Positions 52,591 to 61,661 of a stretch of DNA of 64,000 nucleotides are shown here, piece after piece. The translations under genes were made by a program, and so were the position numbers. The stretch is from Aldehydirespirator sp965116195. GTDB taxonomy: Bacteria > Actinomycetota > Acidimicrobiia > Acidimicrobiales > Aldehydirespiratoraceae. The notes under the pieces were generated by a model. It was not told the DNA's origin. It worked only from the letters and a program-made list of their open reading frames with translations, and did no database searches. The stretch spans positions 434,001 through 498,000 of the forward strand of contig OZ220491.1 in NCBI GenBank assembly GCA_965116195.1, in the 5' to 3' direction. Positions within the stretch are counted from its first letter, which is position 1. Each line of letters opens with the position of its first letter.

Positions 52591-53763
52591 CTGCATCCGG
52601 ACACGCGGGCGATACGAGCAGGACGTGACGACAATCAGGAAGCGCTGGCCCCGATCTTGTGGGCGAGTTCCACCTTCACGATCCCCGGTGCCTCATGTGC
52701 CGAGCAGATGGCGACGGACACGCACTCCAGCCGCTATTACAGCCGCTACGGCAACCCCGGCGTGCGGGCCTTCGAGGATGCCATTGCTGATCTTGAGGGC
52801 ACCGAGTCCGCCAGAGCGTTCGCCTCGGGTATGGGGGCGTTGAGCGCCATCGTTTTTGGTCTTTGCTCCAGCGGCGACCACATAGTTGCCCAGCGCCAGA
52901 TCTACTCCGGCACTCAGATGCTGCTGCAGGCTGTGTGTCCCCGCTTTGGTGTTGACGTGACCTTTGTGGATGGAACCCAGCCGGGCGCTTTCGCCGATGC
53001 GGTGATCCCGGGCCGGACGGTACTGGTGATGTCCGAGACACCCGCCAACCCCAAACTCGCCGTTGTTGACCTGCGGGAACTGGGAGCCATAGCCGGGCCG
53101 ATGACCGTGGTGGACTCGACCTTCGCCACTCCGTTGGTGCAACGGCCTGCGGACTATGGCGTGGATCTGGTGGTGCATTCGGTGACCAAGGCGATAGCGG
53201 GCCACAACGATGCCACTTTGGGCGTGGTCGCAGGCAGCGAAGAGTTGCTGAGGTGGTTGTGGAACTATGCCGTGCTTCACGGTGCCACAGCGTCGCCTTT
53301 TGATGCGCTCAACGCCTTGCGTGGCTTGCGCACGCTGGGGGTGCGGTTGCGCCAACAAACCGTCACAGCCACGGCTTTGGCTGAAATGCTCTCGAGGCAT
53401 CCCGCGGTGAAGGCCGTGCATTATCCGGGCCTCAGGAACCATCCGCAGCATCATCTGGCGTGTGGCCAAATGGCTCTCGCCGGAGGCTTGGTGACCTTTG
53501 ATCTGAACGGCGGCTTGGCTGAGGCGCACGCCTTCGTGGACGGGTTGAAGGTCGTGCAGGTGGCCACCTCGCTGGGCGGGCCCGAGAGCCTCGTCACACA
53601 TCCGGCATCCACCACGCATGTGGGACTGCTACCCGATGAACTGCAAGCAGTGGGTATTGAACCGGGAACGATCAGGTTCTCGGCCGGCTTGGAGCATCCC
53701 ACCGACATCGTGATTGATGTATTGAACAGTCTGAACTGTTTGTGTTCCCTCGTCTCGAACTGA
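52570..53763 (+). CDS. PLP-dependent Cys/Met metabolism enzyme (MetB/MetZ/MetY family)
   Basis: 397 residues. PLP-fold motifs: SSRYYSRYGNPGVRAFEDAIADLEG, FASGMGALSA, ETPANPKLAVVDL, VVDSTFATPLVQRP and the Schiff-base Lys in HSVTKAIAGHND; RFSAGLEHPTD at the end. Such enzymes make homocysteine or cystathionine from acylated homoserine; the nearby metX suggests O-acetylhomoserine as substrate. The length fits MetB/MetZ better than MetY. ATG 52570. Confidence 0.9.
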   Translation: MSDGSGSLHPDTRAIRAGRDDNQEALAPILWASSTFTIPGASCAEQMATDTHSSRYYSRYGNPGVRAFEDAIADLEGTESARAFASGMGALSAIVFGLCSSGDHIVAQRQIYSGTQMLLQAVCPRFGVDVTFVDGTQPGAFADAVIPGRTVLVMSETPANPKLAVVDLRELGAIAGPMTVVDSTFATPLVQRPADYGVDLVVHSVTKAIAGHNDATLGVVAGSEELLRWLWNYAVLHGATASPFDALNALRGLRTLGVRLRQQTVTATALAEMLSRHPAVKAVHYPGLRNHPQHHLACGQMALAGGLVTFDLNGGLAEAHAFVDGLKVVQVATSLGGPESLVTHPASTTHVGLLPDELQAVGIEPGTIRFSAGLEHPTDIVIDVLNSLNCLCSLVSN

Positions 53764-54020
53764 CCTCCGTCCGCGCAACCTGTACGAACCCAATGCGCGG
53801 CCCAAAGGGAGGTAGTCCAGCATGATCCTAGAGGCTGCGGTTGCAGCGGCTAGAGGTGTGTTTTCCCGATCTGCTCGGTATCAAGAAGCGTCGGTACTGT
53901 CGCCGTTGTGGCTCAAAGCGTGAACTGGATGCTTGGCGTGGGCAGTCAAAGCGTGACCTCTGAGACTGTCGTTGCTGTGGCTCAAGATGCGGACTCCATG
54001 CGTGGCGTAAAGGGAGGCAG
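53764..54020. other. Spacer with a CxxC mini-frame and its degenerate copy
   Basis: GTG 53856 opens a 35-codon frame with YCRRCGSKREL (a zinc-knuckle-like CxxC). TGTCGCCGTTGTGGCTCAA at 53898 recurs as a variant at 53967, 69 bp on. AAAGGGAGG occurs at 53804 and 54009. Probably repeat debris rather than a gene. Confidence 0.45.
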
Positions 54021-54665
54021 GTGCTGAGCGTGCTCTTTGAGGCCGTTGTTTCTCAGTCGGTACGTTGCAGGCGGGCTGTTGCTGCGGTTGCTGTGTTTGT
54101 GGTGTTGGCGCTTGGTGTTCTGACGGGCTTGGTCGGGTTGTCGGCTGTCCAAGTTGATGCACAGGGCTTGCCGACCAACTCTGAGCTGACTGGTTCATGT
54201 GAGGCGCATCATTGCATTCACTGGCAACAGAGTCTGGTAACCAGTACAGAGGTGACTGGTTATGGGACGACCGACTTGGCGGCATCAGGTTCCCAGGCGA
54301 CTGGCCCGAAGGGTGCGACGGTTCCGTTCGAGCAGATGCTGGTAGCGGCGCGCCTCACCCAAGCGGTGTCGGCTGCGGCGGTTGTTGCCCAGGGTGAGAA
54401 CGAGTCTGACCCGCAGACAACGCCCGAGCGGCGGGTTGTGGAGACCAGCAGCAGCACCAGAATCGACGGTGTGGTGATCGGCCTGTACGCAATCGCCGGC
54501 GTGATGACGGTGATGCTTGCTTTCTTTGTATGGCACACCAGTCCCCGGCGTCGCTTGCGGCTCTCCCGTCAGCGCTACAAGGTCAGCGGTTCGGCTCAGG
54601 ATGGGGTTCGCCGTGCAGAGCCTGGTAATCCTGGCTATGTCGAAGCGGGCGACGACATGGTCTAG
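54021..54665 (+). CDS. Hypothetical two-helix membrane protein
   Basis: 214 residues; not a family I recognise. One hydrophobic segment at about 19-41 (AVAAVAVFVVLALGVLTGLVG), an extracytoplasmic-looking middle with two Cys (CEAHHC), and a second segment at about 153-175 (GVVIGLYAIAGVMTVMLAFFVW) followed by a basic tail. GTG start with GGGAGG upstream. Membrane protein of unknown role. Confidence 0.65.
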   Translation: MLSVLFEAVVSQSVRCRRAVAAVAVFVVLALGVLTGLVGLSAVQVDAQGLPTNSELTGSCEAHHCIHWQQSLVTSTEVTGYGTTDLAASGSQATGPKGATVPFEQMLVAARLTQAVSAAAVVAQGENESDPQTTPERRVVETSSSTRIDGVVIGLYAIAGVMTVMLAFFVWHTSPRRRLRLSRQRYKVSGSAQDGVRRAEPGNPGYVEAGDDMV

Positions 54666-54675
54666 ATTGAGGCAC

Positions 54676-54909
54676 ATGGATGAGGGGTTTGATGTGGAGG
54701 CTCTGATCGCTCGCTTTCGTGAGCGTGCTGAGGGAGTGAAGCGCCGAAATCTGCCGCCGGTCGCTGGCGAGGAGCGCAAGCGGTTCCTGGAGCAGGCCCG
54801 CACCGATTATCAGGACTTCGCCATGATCGCCCAAGCCGAAGCCAAACTAGAAGACGGCATCCTGCAACTCACCATCGACCTGCGCCCCCCTGCCACCGAT
54901 AAGGACTAG
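54676..54909 (+). CDS. Small hypothetical actinobacterial protein
   Basis: 77 residues, acidic and helical (FDVEALIARFRERAEGVKRRNLPPV; EQARTDYQDFAMIAQAEAKLEDGILQLTIDLRP). The pattern is typical of short conserved actinobacterial proteins of unknown function. ATG 54676, 10 bp after the previous stop, suggests co-transcription. Confidence 0.7.
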   Translation: MDEGFDVEALIARFRERAEGVKRRNLPPVAGEERKRFLEQARTDYQDFAMIAQAEAKLEDGILQLTIDLRPPATDKD

Positions 54910-56120
54910 CAGGCACCTTCGTCAACTTGGGCAAAGGGTTCCTGCGTACAGCGCTGCTACAGCCACCCTGCGCGCAGAAACGGCCCAGACGGCTACTGGT
55001 GCTGTAATGGGCTTTGCGGCGTGGCTGGGCTTCGCTGAGACACGATCTGCAGGTCGTGGCCAGGTAGAAGCATCTGCCGGTGATGCCATCAACCTTCCTG
55101 TGGGTGTTGCCCCTGCAGGGACAGCCCGGCCCTGCCCACACGCAGCTTGGCACCATCCGCACCACCGCCGCCTGGCCTGGGTTCCGCCGCTTGCTCTGAC
55201 AGCCGCGGCGCACTCACAGTCACAATAGACGGCGAACAAGAACACTGCCGCCTGACTATCCGCAGAAGACGGTAGGAATGTTCGCCGACACCGGCCACAT
55301 CTGCGAGTTTCAAGGCACGCGGTGGGCACTGTCAAGCACCAAGCCATCCTGCACGCGGGAGTGGTCAGGATCACCGGCGCGGATAGCAGCGCAACACCAT
55401 ACGCAGTAATGCCAAACGCGACCTAGCCCTACCCGTTCAATCAGAACGACTTGATCATCGTTGAAACAGACGGTCTCTTCGGAGCGGGATATGCGAGTGT
55501 TGATCACGATGCCTGGACCATATCCGGCTACCACATGAACCGCTTGTCCGCAGTAACACCCGGTGGCATCGCGCAGAACCCCACCTACAGTGGTACCGAA
55601 GTCATCCGCGCAACTGCATCAAGCTATCCACCGACAGCCGCAATAGCCGTGAACAGCATCGTGTCCGGCAGGACAAACCGCTGGTTCAACCTCGCCAGAG
55701 GTGCCGATGACGAAATACTCGTAGCCGCGTCAGATAGTGGCACTTACGCATTTTCTATCATGCTGATCATGGCCGACCAAAAGATTGGCACACCATGACC
55801 ACCACACCAACAACAACTAATGTTGAGGACACACGGCAGCAATCGATCATTCTGCGACGATCTGCACGCACCACGCAAACTCACCAAATGGACACAAGCC
55901 GGCGTGTGCCACCCAAACGTCCTCGCACGCGCTGCTGCTGAATACGCAACCGGCGAACACCGCAAAGGACGATGCGGCGTGCCATTCGGCCAGGGATCGT
56001 CGCTGCGTAAGGCTCACCAAGTCATCCTGGACGAATACTGCGTCTCCCCAGCAGCGCAACCGGGGCATGGCAGCTACTTGAGTACGAACTCGCCAAGATC
56101 GCCCAGTTACTCAACCCCAA
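54910..56120. pseudogene. Decayed, possibly phage-derived segment
   Basis: About 1.2 kb with only broken frames. A 120-codon frame (about 55427-55798, NDLIIVETDGLFGAGYAS...AFSIMLIMADQ) and pieces such as VRITGADSSATPYAVM before it look like parts of a structural-type protein. At 55820-56120 the pieces HAPRKLTKWTQAGVCHPN, GVPFGQGSSLRKAHQVILDEY and, in another frame, GAWQLLEYELAKIAQLLNPN join into one decayed small protein. No integrase or att site seen. Confidence 0.4.
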
Positions 56121-56708
56121 CTAATACCGGTAGACTGGACCTAGACATATCCCGTGCCAGAGCTTTGTATCGCTCAGACTCAACCTGTATAGTGACAAAA
56201 TGTCAGCCACATCTTCGCAGTAGTCCGTGCAGATGTCTCTACTTGACGCATCGGCCGGTAGTCCATGAACTGCCACATCACAGTAAAACGCCGCCAAGCT
56301 GTTGAGCGCGATGCCCATGAGGGCAGGGTCACTCAACGCAACACCGCAAAAATGGCTGGCCGGCGGGTACTCGCTGCCGGCTAAGTGTCCACAAAGCCGC
56401 TGTCTGACGGCTACGCGCCATAGTGCGTCAGCAGGGTCGGACCCGTTTAGATATGCGAAAACAACAACAGCTTCACTAACGGTAGGTCGGTCAGACCCAG
56501 TGGGACCGACACCCCATCCGGTAATGAGCGTCGTGGTGGGTACCACGATCGTGGTGGTGGTGGTGGTCGTGGTGGTCGGTGCAACGGTCGTGGTCGGCGC
56601 AGCAGTATCGCTGCTGGTCTCGCCGAAGATGTAACCGGCGGCACCTACCGCCAACAGCATCACCACCATCGCCCCTATTTTCGCCCATTTTCGTTTCCTG
56701 TCACTCAT
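56121..56708 (-). CDS. Hypothetical membrane-anchored protein with Thr-rich linker
   Basis: 195 residues: one N-terminal membrane segment (IGAMVVMLLAVGAAGYIFG, about 12-30), a linker of PTTTVAPTTTTTTTTT type, then a folded part with six Cys (QRLCGHLAG; HFCGVALSDP; DICTDYCEDV), suggesting disulfides outside the cell. Unknown function. Confidence 0.65.
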   Translation of the reverse strand: MSDRKRKWAKIGAMVVMLLAVGAAGYIFGETSSDTAAPTTTVAPTTTTTTTTTIVVPTTTLITGWGVGPTGSDRPTVSEAVVVFAYLNGSDPADALWRVAVRQRLCGHLAGSEYPPASHFCGVALSDPALMGIALNSLAAFYCDVAVHGLPADASSRDICTDYCEDVADILSLYRLSLSDTKLWHGICLGPVYRY

Positions 56709-57000
56709 CAGCGGCCTCTTTCGGTCGGTGGTGTGGTGCGCAAACCTACGGCGCGCCTGGTGAAACGATGCCGCTAATTCATACGATGCACTTTTGGGTC
56801 ACCGGATGAGTATTGCAGCTGACCCGGCACCTGAGATTGACTGGTGGGAAGTCTCCACAGAGGACGCTGGCCCGTTTACGCTTTGGAACGTTACCTTAAC
56901 CCACATATGCAATAGCTCTGATGTTGAGGGTTGCTGGTAAGTCATGGCTGCGTCGTCACGTGACGAAGCAGTTCGGTCGTTCCAAAAGAGGCTGTTAGCG
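56709..57000. other. Spacer; one 44-codon frame
   Basis: A frame at 56806-56940 (MSIAADPAPEIDWWEVSTEDAGPF...) has no clear ribosome site and no family match. Otherwise nothing is seen apart from the 3' flank of the nuclease gene. Confidence 0.3.
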
Positions 57001-58095
57001 TCATTCGTAGAGCAGTTCAAGGTCGGATTCCGCATAGCCGAGATGATTCATGAACCGTCGGGCTCGACTCCAGGTGTCAACTGCCCCCAAGTTGCATTCC
57101 ACGAAGTATCCCGAGGTTCCGATCAAGTACGGGCGTGTCATACCTGCACGCTCGCGCGACACCCATGCCAGCGTTCTTCCGCGTAGTTCCAATAACTTGG
57201 TAAAGGCAATCGGGTCTCGTTCATATAGGACTCTTGCGACGGTTAGAAGACCTTCGGTATGGTTCGAAATTGGGTAACGTTTGCCAAGCAAAAAGATGGC
57301 CTTAGGTGAAGGCTCGGGTGGGCGTAGATTCCGTGATGCCTGGCCTCCTTTATGAGATCCACCCCTCGTTGAAGTCGGTGGTGTCATTGATTCTTGAAGG
57401 GTGCTGCCTTTATTGATATGTGCTGAGATCGTTTGCCGGCCGTTTAGTACATCTAAGATCTGTTCTCTCGTTGGGCGGAGATCAACTTCTTGATAGATCC
57501 GCTTGCCGATGAGTTCCAGTAACTCCTCATCGGGTTTCTCCATCATTCTGTGCCAGATGTTTGGAATTTCCCTGCTAAGCAGAGCACTTTCGTGTCGGGC
57601 TTGCAGCACCCGTTTGGCTTGCAAGATAGCCTCGCCGGACTCGAGAGCATACTTGCTCAAAAATGTCTCTAGATCATCCGCCAGTTCCCTGAGCGGGTCC
57701 TTGCTGATGCTCAAGACGGTAAAACAGCGTTGCTCAGGTGGACCTTGTTCCCGTGGAAGGTATAGCCACCATTCCAGTCCGGTTGTCAGTACGCAAATAT
57801 CGACACCCTCATGAAAAGCGTAGTTGAGGACTTGTCCAACATGGCGGCTTAGGTCAGTTGAGGGTGCCTTTGCTTCAATCAGCGCGAGAACGCGACCGGA
57901 CCCGTTCAGTGCGATGTCAACACGTCCCCCACTTTTGTTGTCTCCGACAGGACGCTCGTACGACACTTGGCGTGGGTCGCTCATAGCCCATCCCAAACTC
58001 GTTAGAATAGGATGCAATATTACAAACTTGGCTGTCTCTTCGTTCGGCGGCGCTGGCGCATTGCGGATATTACTCAATATATCTTGTAGTGACAT
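57001..58095 (-). CDS. HsdR-N / PD-(D/E)xK-type nuclease-like protein
   Basis: 364 residues. The N-terminal part matches the type I restriction R-subunit N-domain: EETAKFVILHPILTSLGW, then GGRVDIAL with Asp60 and EAK with Glu74 and Lys76, the PD-(D/E)xK catalytic pattern. No helicase motor follows, so it is not a complete HsdR. The C-terminal 100 residues (LGKRYPISNHTEGLLTVARVLYERDP...) may recognise a partner or DNA. Lower GC and nearby methyltransferase-HNH and Fic genes suggest a defence island. Confidence 0.7.
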   Translation of the reverse strand: MSLQDILSNIRNAPAPPNEETAKFVILHPILTSLGWAMSDPRQVSYERPVGDNKSGGRVDIALNGSGRVLALIEAKAPSTDLSRHVGQVLNYAFHEGVDICVLTTGLEWWLYLPREQGPPEQRCFTVLSISKDPLRELADDLETFLSKYALESGEAILQAKRVLQARHESALLSREIPNIWHRMMEKPDEELLELIGKRIYQEVDLRPTREQILDVLNGRQTISAHINKGSTLQESMTPPTSTRGGSHKGGQASRNLRPPEPSPKAIFLLGKRYPISNHTEGLLTVARVLYERDPIAFTKLLELRGRTLAWVSRERAGMTRPYLIGTSGYFVECNLGAVDTWSRARRFMNHLGYAESDLELLYE

Positions 58096-58299
58096 TGATC
58101 TGGTGATTGTCCTGGTTGTCTCGCTGTTTCCTACTGGCTTCCAATGAGCGTGAAGCCAACGTTACCACAGCCTCGGTTAGGGTGAACTGGTGTGCTGAGC
58201 GTGCTAGGTGTAGTGGTCATAGAAGTTGGTGGCAGTGTGATGGGGTGAGCCTCGTGTGGTGGTTGTGGTGTATGGACCCAACGATCATAGGAGGCTCTT

Positions 58300-58745
58300 A
58301 TGGTTCATGCTAATGCTCGGTTGACGCCGAGGGGACGGTTGTTGATGGTTGAGCGGGTTGAGGCGGGTACGTCTCAGTCTGTGGTGGCTAAACAGATGGG
58401 CGTGTCGCGGGGCACGGTGTCGAAGTGGTATGCCCGTTGTAGTGAGCGGGGCGTGGCAGGTCTGCAGGACAGGTCCTCGCGTCCGCGTTGTTCGCCTCGT
58501 CGAGCACCGGCGAAGGTGGAGCAGTGGATTTGCTGCCTGCGGCAGAGCACGCGTAGAGGACCGGCGTATCTGTCTGCTGGTGTTGGGGTGGCGCAGTCCA
58601 CGATATGGCGGGTTGTGTCGTAACGTCCTGAACCGGCTTGATCATTTGGACAAGCCCACCGACAGAGTGATCCGTCGTCACGACGCGTCGTTCCTTCCGG
58701 TGTTGACTGGTTGTGTGCTCAGCAGCGACACGTGCCGGGTGTGAA
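58300..58745 (+). pseudogene. Truncated and frameshifted IS481-like transposase
   Basis: First frame (58300-58623): helix-turn-helix of an IS481/IS3-type transposase, VHANARLTPRGRLLMVERVEAG and AKQMGVSRGTVSKWYARC. After a frameshift near 58615 the next frame continues LNRLDHLDKPTDRVIRRH, the part expected next. The DDE catalytic domain is missing. No inverted repeats or target duplications were found. 58746-58926 shows nothing. Confidence 0.75.
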
Positions 58746-58926
58746 GGTGGCACATGTCGGCTTGTGTCATTTGCTTAGCTAGCGCGATGCGTGCAGATCG
58801 CTCAGGCTGATCGATAGTTGCCGTGTGTGCTCAGCGTTGGTGGTAGGTGTGGCGGTCAGAAGTCCTTTGTAGAAGTCTGATGAAGTGTGGGCGCTGGGTG
58901 CGGTTGCGGCTAGGCTGGTCGTTCCT

Positions 58927-58999
58927 GCGGACGTAGCTCAGTTGGTAGAGCGCAACCTTGCCAAGGTTGAGGTCGCCGGTTCGAGGCCGGTCGTCCGCT
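58927..58999 (+). tRNA. tRNA-Gly (GCC)
   Basis: Acceptor arms GCGGACG / CGTCCGC, D-arm TAGCTCAGTTGGTAGAGC, anticodon stem-loop with CTTGCCAAG (anticodon GCC), T-arm GGTTCGAGGCC, discriminator T. No encoded CCA. First of three tRNA genes here. Confidence 0.95.
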
Positions 59000-59002
59000 C
59001 CG

Positions 59003-59611
59003 ATGCGAGGCATCGACAGCCTTCATGTGCTTGATGAGTACTGGATGCCCAGCAGCGTTGCAGGCACCTCTGTTGATGGTTGCCTTGACATTGCTGTACG
59101 TACCGAGGTCGGCTGTTTGATCCACAAGGCCAAGGATCTGGCCGACCCGTCGGCTGCGTTCCGACTCGGCAGGCTCTTTGCAAGCCTGGCGGCACGAATC
59201 CCTGTGCCGTCGGCAGGCCCACCGAACCTGGTCACGGCTGTGCCCTCGGGGTCGGCAGCAGCCGTCAGAGATGGTCCCCCGACCGGCCCCCGGACTGTGG
59301 CAACGCAACTAGCGCAGGCTTTGGCCAGGGCCGGAGTGGGGGAGTGGTACCCTGGTCTCATCGGCCGACACCGCGATATGCCCAAGATGCGAGACGTTGC
59401 GCCAGCGCTGCACGACGAGGTTGCCGCAGGTCTGGGTTACAGGGCACTTCAGCCAGTGGCCGAACGTCATGTCGTGCTAGTGGACGATGTGATGCTCACA
59501 GGCGCAACGTTGCGTGCCGTTGCGCAGTGCCTCCGCAATGCAGGGGCGGCCTCGGTGACGGCTGCCGTCGCCGCACGCACTCGGCGCATGGCAACAACGA
59601 CAGTTGGGTGA
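59003..59611 (+). CDS. ComF-like phosphoribosyltransferase domain protein
   Basis: 202 residues. The PRPP-binding loop is VVLVDDVMLTGATLRAVA near the C-terminus, and NLVTAVPSGS earlier fits the family. ComF relatives aid DNA uptake or nucleotide salvage; the N-terminal zinc finger of true ComF is not obvious. ATG 59003 is only 3 bp after the tRNA-Gly end, so a downstream start is possible. Its end is copied once downstream. Confidence 0.78.
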   Translation: MRGIDSLHVLDEYWMPSSVAGTSVDGCLDIAVRTEVGCLIHKAKDLADPSAAFRLGRLFASLAARIPVPSAGPPNLVTAVPSGSAAAVRDGPPTGPRTVATQLAQALARAGVGEWYPGLIGRHRDMPKMRDVAPALHDEVAAGLGYRALQPVAERHVVLVDDVMLTGATLRAVAQCLRNAGAASVTAAVAARTRRMATTTVG

Positions 59612-59676
59612 CCCATCAATCGCAAGGGGATGGGCTAGATCGCCGCACGCACTCGGCGCATGGCAACAACGACAGA
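59568..59676 (+). repeat. 72-bp direct repeat of the ComF-like gene 3' end
   Basis: TCGCCGCACGCACTCGGCGC with the following ATGGCAACAACGACAG occurs at 59568 in the gene end and at 59640, 72 bp on. Only one extra copy is present, between the gene and tRNA-Cys. Confidence 0.85.
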
Positions 59677-59709
59677 CACCTCCGGTTTGGCCGATACGCT
59701 TGAGTTCCC

Positions 59710-59784
59710 GCGCCGGTGCCCGAGCGGACCAAGGGAACGGCCTGCAAAGCCGTAAAGCCGCGGGTTCAAATCCCGCCCGGCGCT
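59710..59784 (+). tRNA. tRNA-Cys (GCA)
   Basis: Acceptor arms GCGCCGG / CCGGCGC, anticodon stem-loop ACGGC-CTGCAAA-GCCGT with anticodon GCA, T-arm GGGTTCAAATCCC, discriminator T as expected for tRNA-Cys. No encoded CCA. Confidence 0.94.
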
Positions 59785-59841
59785 CAATCACCCCATCGGG
59801 GTCGTCAGATGCGGCAGGTAGCTGGTATCCTGTGCGCCCCG

Positions 59842-59916
59842 GGGCCGTTAGCTCAGCCTGGTTAGAGCGCCTGCTCGACACGCAGGAGGTCAGAGGTTCA
59901 AATCCCCTACGGCCCA
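59842..59916 (+). tRNA. tRNA-Val (GAC)
   Basis: Acceptor arms GGGCCGT / ACGGCCC, D-arm TAGCTCAGCCTGGTTAGAGC, anticodon stem-loop CCTGC-TCGACAC-GCAGG with anticodon GAC, T-arm AGAGGTTCAAATCCCCT, discriminator A. The Gly-Cys-Val order is common in Actinobacteria. Confidence 0.95.
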
Positions 59917-60023
59917 CCCACCGGCGGAACTTCATGTGACTGTTGCCTACACCAAGCGTTTCAGTGCAGATATCGCAGTGCCGACTGGCAGAAGGCCGCT
60001 GACTTGTCACAGGTCAGTGCTAC

Positions 60024-60071
60024 CTTGTCGTCATGTGCAACCTCTCTCTTGTCGTCATGTGCAACCTCTCT
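60024..60071 (+). repeat. 24-bp direct repeat before the methyltransferase-HNH gene
   Basis: CTTGTCGTCATGTGCAACCT plus four further bases occurs twice back to back (60024 and 60048), just upstream of the ribosome site AAGGAAGG (60073-60080). Its in-frame reading would extend the next protein by 28 residues without family support. Confidence 0.8.
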
Positions 60072-60087
60072 CAAGGAAGGCTCTACG

Positions 60088-61635
60088 ATGGTCGGTGATG
60101 TGAGTGGTCCCGAGATGGCTGGGTCCCTCAACCGGCATCTGTTCATTGCTGACAATTTCCACTTGCTCAAGGCACTGGATACCGCTTGCGTTGATCTCAT
60201 TTGTACCGACCCTCCATTTGCGAAACATGACACATTCGTGGGCAGTCTGAAGCCGCCTCTGACACAGCAGGAACTTCAAGAAGAATCTGATGTTCTCGCA
60301 GCTTGGGGCATTTGTAGTTCAGCAGATGCCGATCAGGCAGGTATCGTCTGGCCTACTGGTGAGACGACGGCTAGATTCAAAGACATATGGTCTTGGGAAA
60401 CTGATGTTCATGAGGAGTGGATAGACGATATTGAAGACCGATACGCGGCCGTGAACAGCACGATACAGGCAACGAGGCGCACTCACTCGGAGAGTACCGC
60501 TGCATATCTCACATATATGGCCGTGCGGCTTATCGAATGCCATCGCGTTCTAAAGCCCACCGGCTCAATCTACCTGCATTGTGATCATACTGCCAATAGT
60601 TATTTGCGTATGCTACTTGACGCAATCTTCGGATCAGAGAACTTTCAAAACGAAATCGTGTGGACTTATGGTCTGGGAGGATCCTCGCCCAAACGCTGGT
60701 CCCGTAAGCACGATACACTATTATTCTACACGAAGTCCAACAAATTTACTTTCTTCAAACCCACCCAGCCCGCGTCATCACAGAAGTTGAAAGGTAAACA
60801 AAAGGGGATGGTTGACGTATGGAATATCCCCTCACTGAATAACAACGCTGGGGAGCGTACGGGTTATCCGACTCAGAAGCCGGTCGCTTTGGCCGAACTG
60901 ATTGTTCGTGCTTCAAGTTCTCCAGGTGATTTAGTATTTGATCCCTTCGCTGGATGTGCATATGTTCCGGTTGCAGCTGAGCGATCGGGCCGCCACTGGC
61001 TCGCATGTGATATTTCACCTCGCGCTATGACAGTCTTGCGGCGGCAGTTCAGAAAGTTTGGATATGCAGTGGACGGACAGGCACCTGAGGGCGTGTTGAC
61101 ATACAAGAACTCCTCGCTGGCGCGTGCCAATGTCACAGTGTGTGGCCCCAAAGAGCTGCCTGTTCGTTCTACGATTGAGCAGGATGTCATTTCGATCCGA
61201 CCGTTGCCACCTCGCAAGTACAAGACTCGCGCCAGCATATTTTCACGTTCCGAGATGCTTGAGTTTTTGCTGGATCTCTCGGATTGGCGTGCTTGGTGCT
61301 GCGGCTTCGCCAATTGGAAACAAGATGAGCATGGAACTACGGTTGTCGAACACACTACACGTAACTTCGAGTTGGATCATATCGATCCGAAGTCCAAAGG
61401 GGGACGTCACGAGATCGACAATCGAGCGCCACTCTGCCCGTACCACAACAGCATGAAGAGCAACAGGCGGATCCACCTTGATGATCTTCGCGCCGAGATT
61501 GAAAGCAGAGGAGAGTTGCTGGTGCCATCCATTGACAAACTTGTACACCTTCCATGGGCTCGTGACAAGGCTTTTGACTTTCTCAACGATGAGATAGCAA
61601 GACGACGTGCTCAGACCCTCTTCTCTATTGCATGA
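60088..61635 (+). CDS. Beta-class DNA methyltransferase fused to C-terminal HNH nuclease domain
   Basis: 515 residues. N-terminal methyltransferase: motif IV TDPPF at 40-44, the region between likely holding target recognition, and AdoMet motif I D285PFAGC, the beta-class order. C-terminal HNH site D430H431 in FELDHIDPKSKGG, followed by NRAPLCPYHNSMKSNR. One chain could both modify and cut DNA, as in type IIG-like systems, or the nuclease could be modification-linked. No separate restriction gene is adjacent. ATG 60088 follows AAGGAAGG. Lower GC than the chromosome suggests acquisition next to the tRNA genes. Confidence 0.88.
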   Translation: MVGDVSGPEMAGSLNRHLFIADNFHLLKALDTACVDLICTDPPFAKHDTFVGSLKPPLTQQELQEESDVLAAWGICSSADADQAGIVWPTGETTARFKDIWSWETDVHEEWIDDIEDRYAAVNSTIQATRRTHSESTAAYLTYMAVRLIECHRVLKPTGSIYLHCDHTANSYLRMLLDAIFGSENFQNEIVWTYGLGGSSPKRWSRKHDTLLFYTKSNKFTFFKPTQPASSQKLKGKQKGMVDVWNIPSLNNNAGERTGYPTQKPVALAELIVRASSSPGDLVFDPFAGCAYVPVAAERSGRHWLACDISPRAMTVLRRQFRKFGYAVDGQAPEGVLTYKNSSLARANVTVCGPKELPVRSTIEQDVISIRPLPPRKYKTRASIFSRSEMLEFLLDLSDWRAWCCGFANWKQDEHGTTVVEHTTRNFELDHIDPKSKGGRHEIDNRAPLCPYHNSMKSNRRIHLDDLRAEIESRGELLVPSIDKLVHLPWARDKAFDFLNDEIARRRAQTLFSIA

Positions 61636-61661
61636 CCGAACCACGCCTACTTCACTTCGCT

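Noticed and set aside
56944..57186. 80-codon plus-strand frame after the spacer
   Set aside because: Mostly antisense to the 3' part of the HsdR-N-type gene; no family resemblance or ribosome site.
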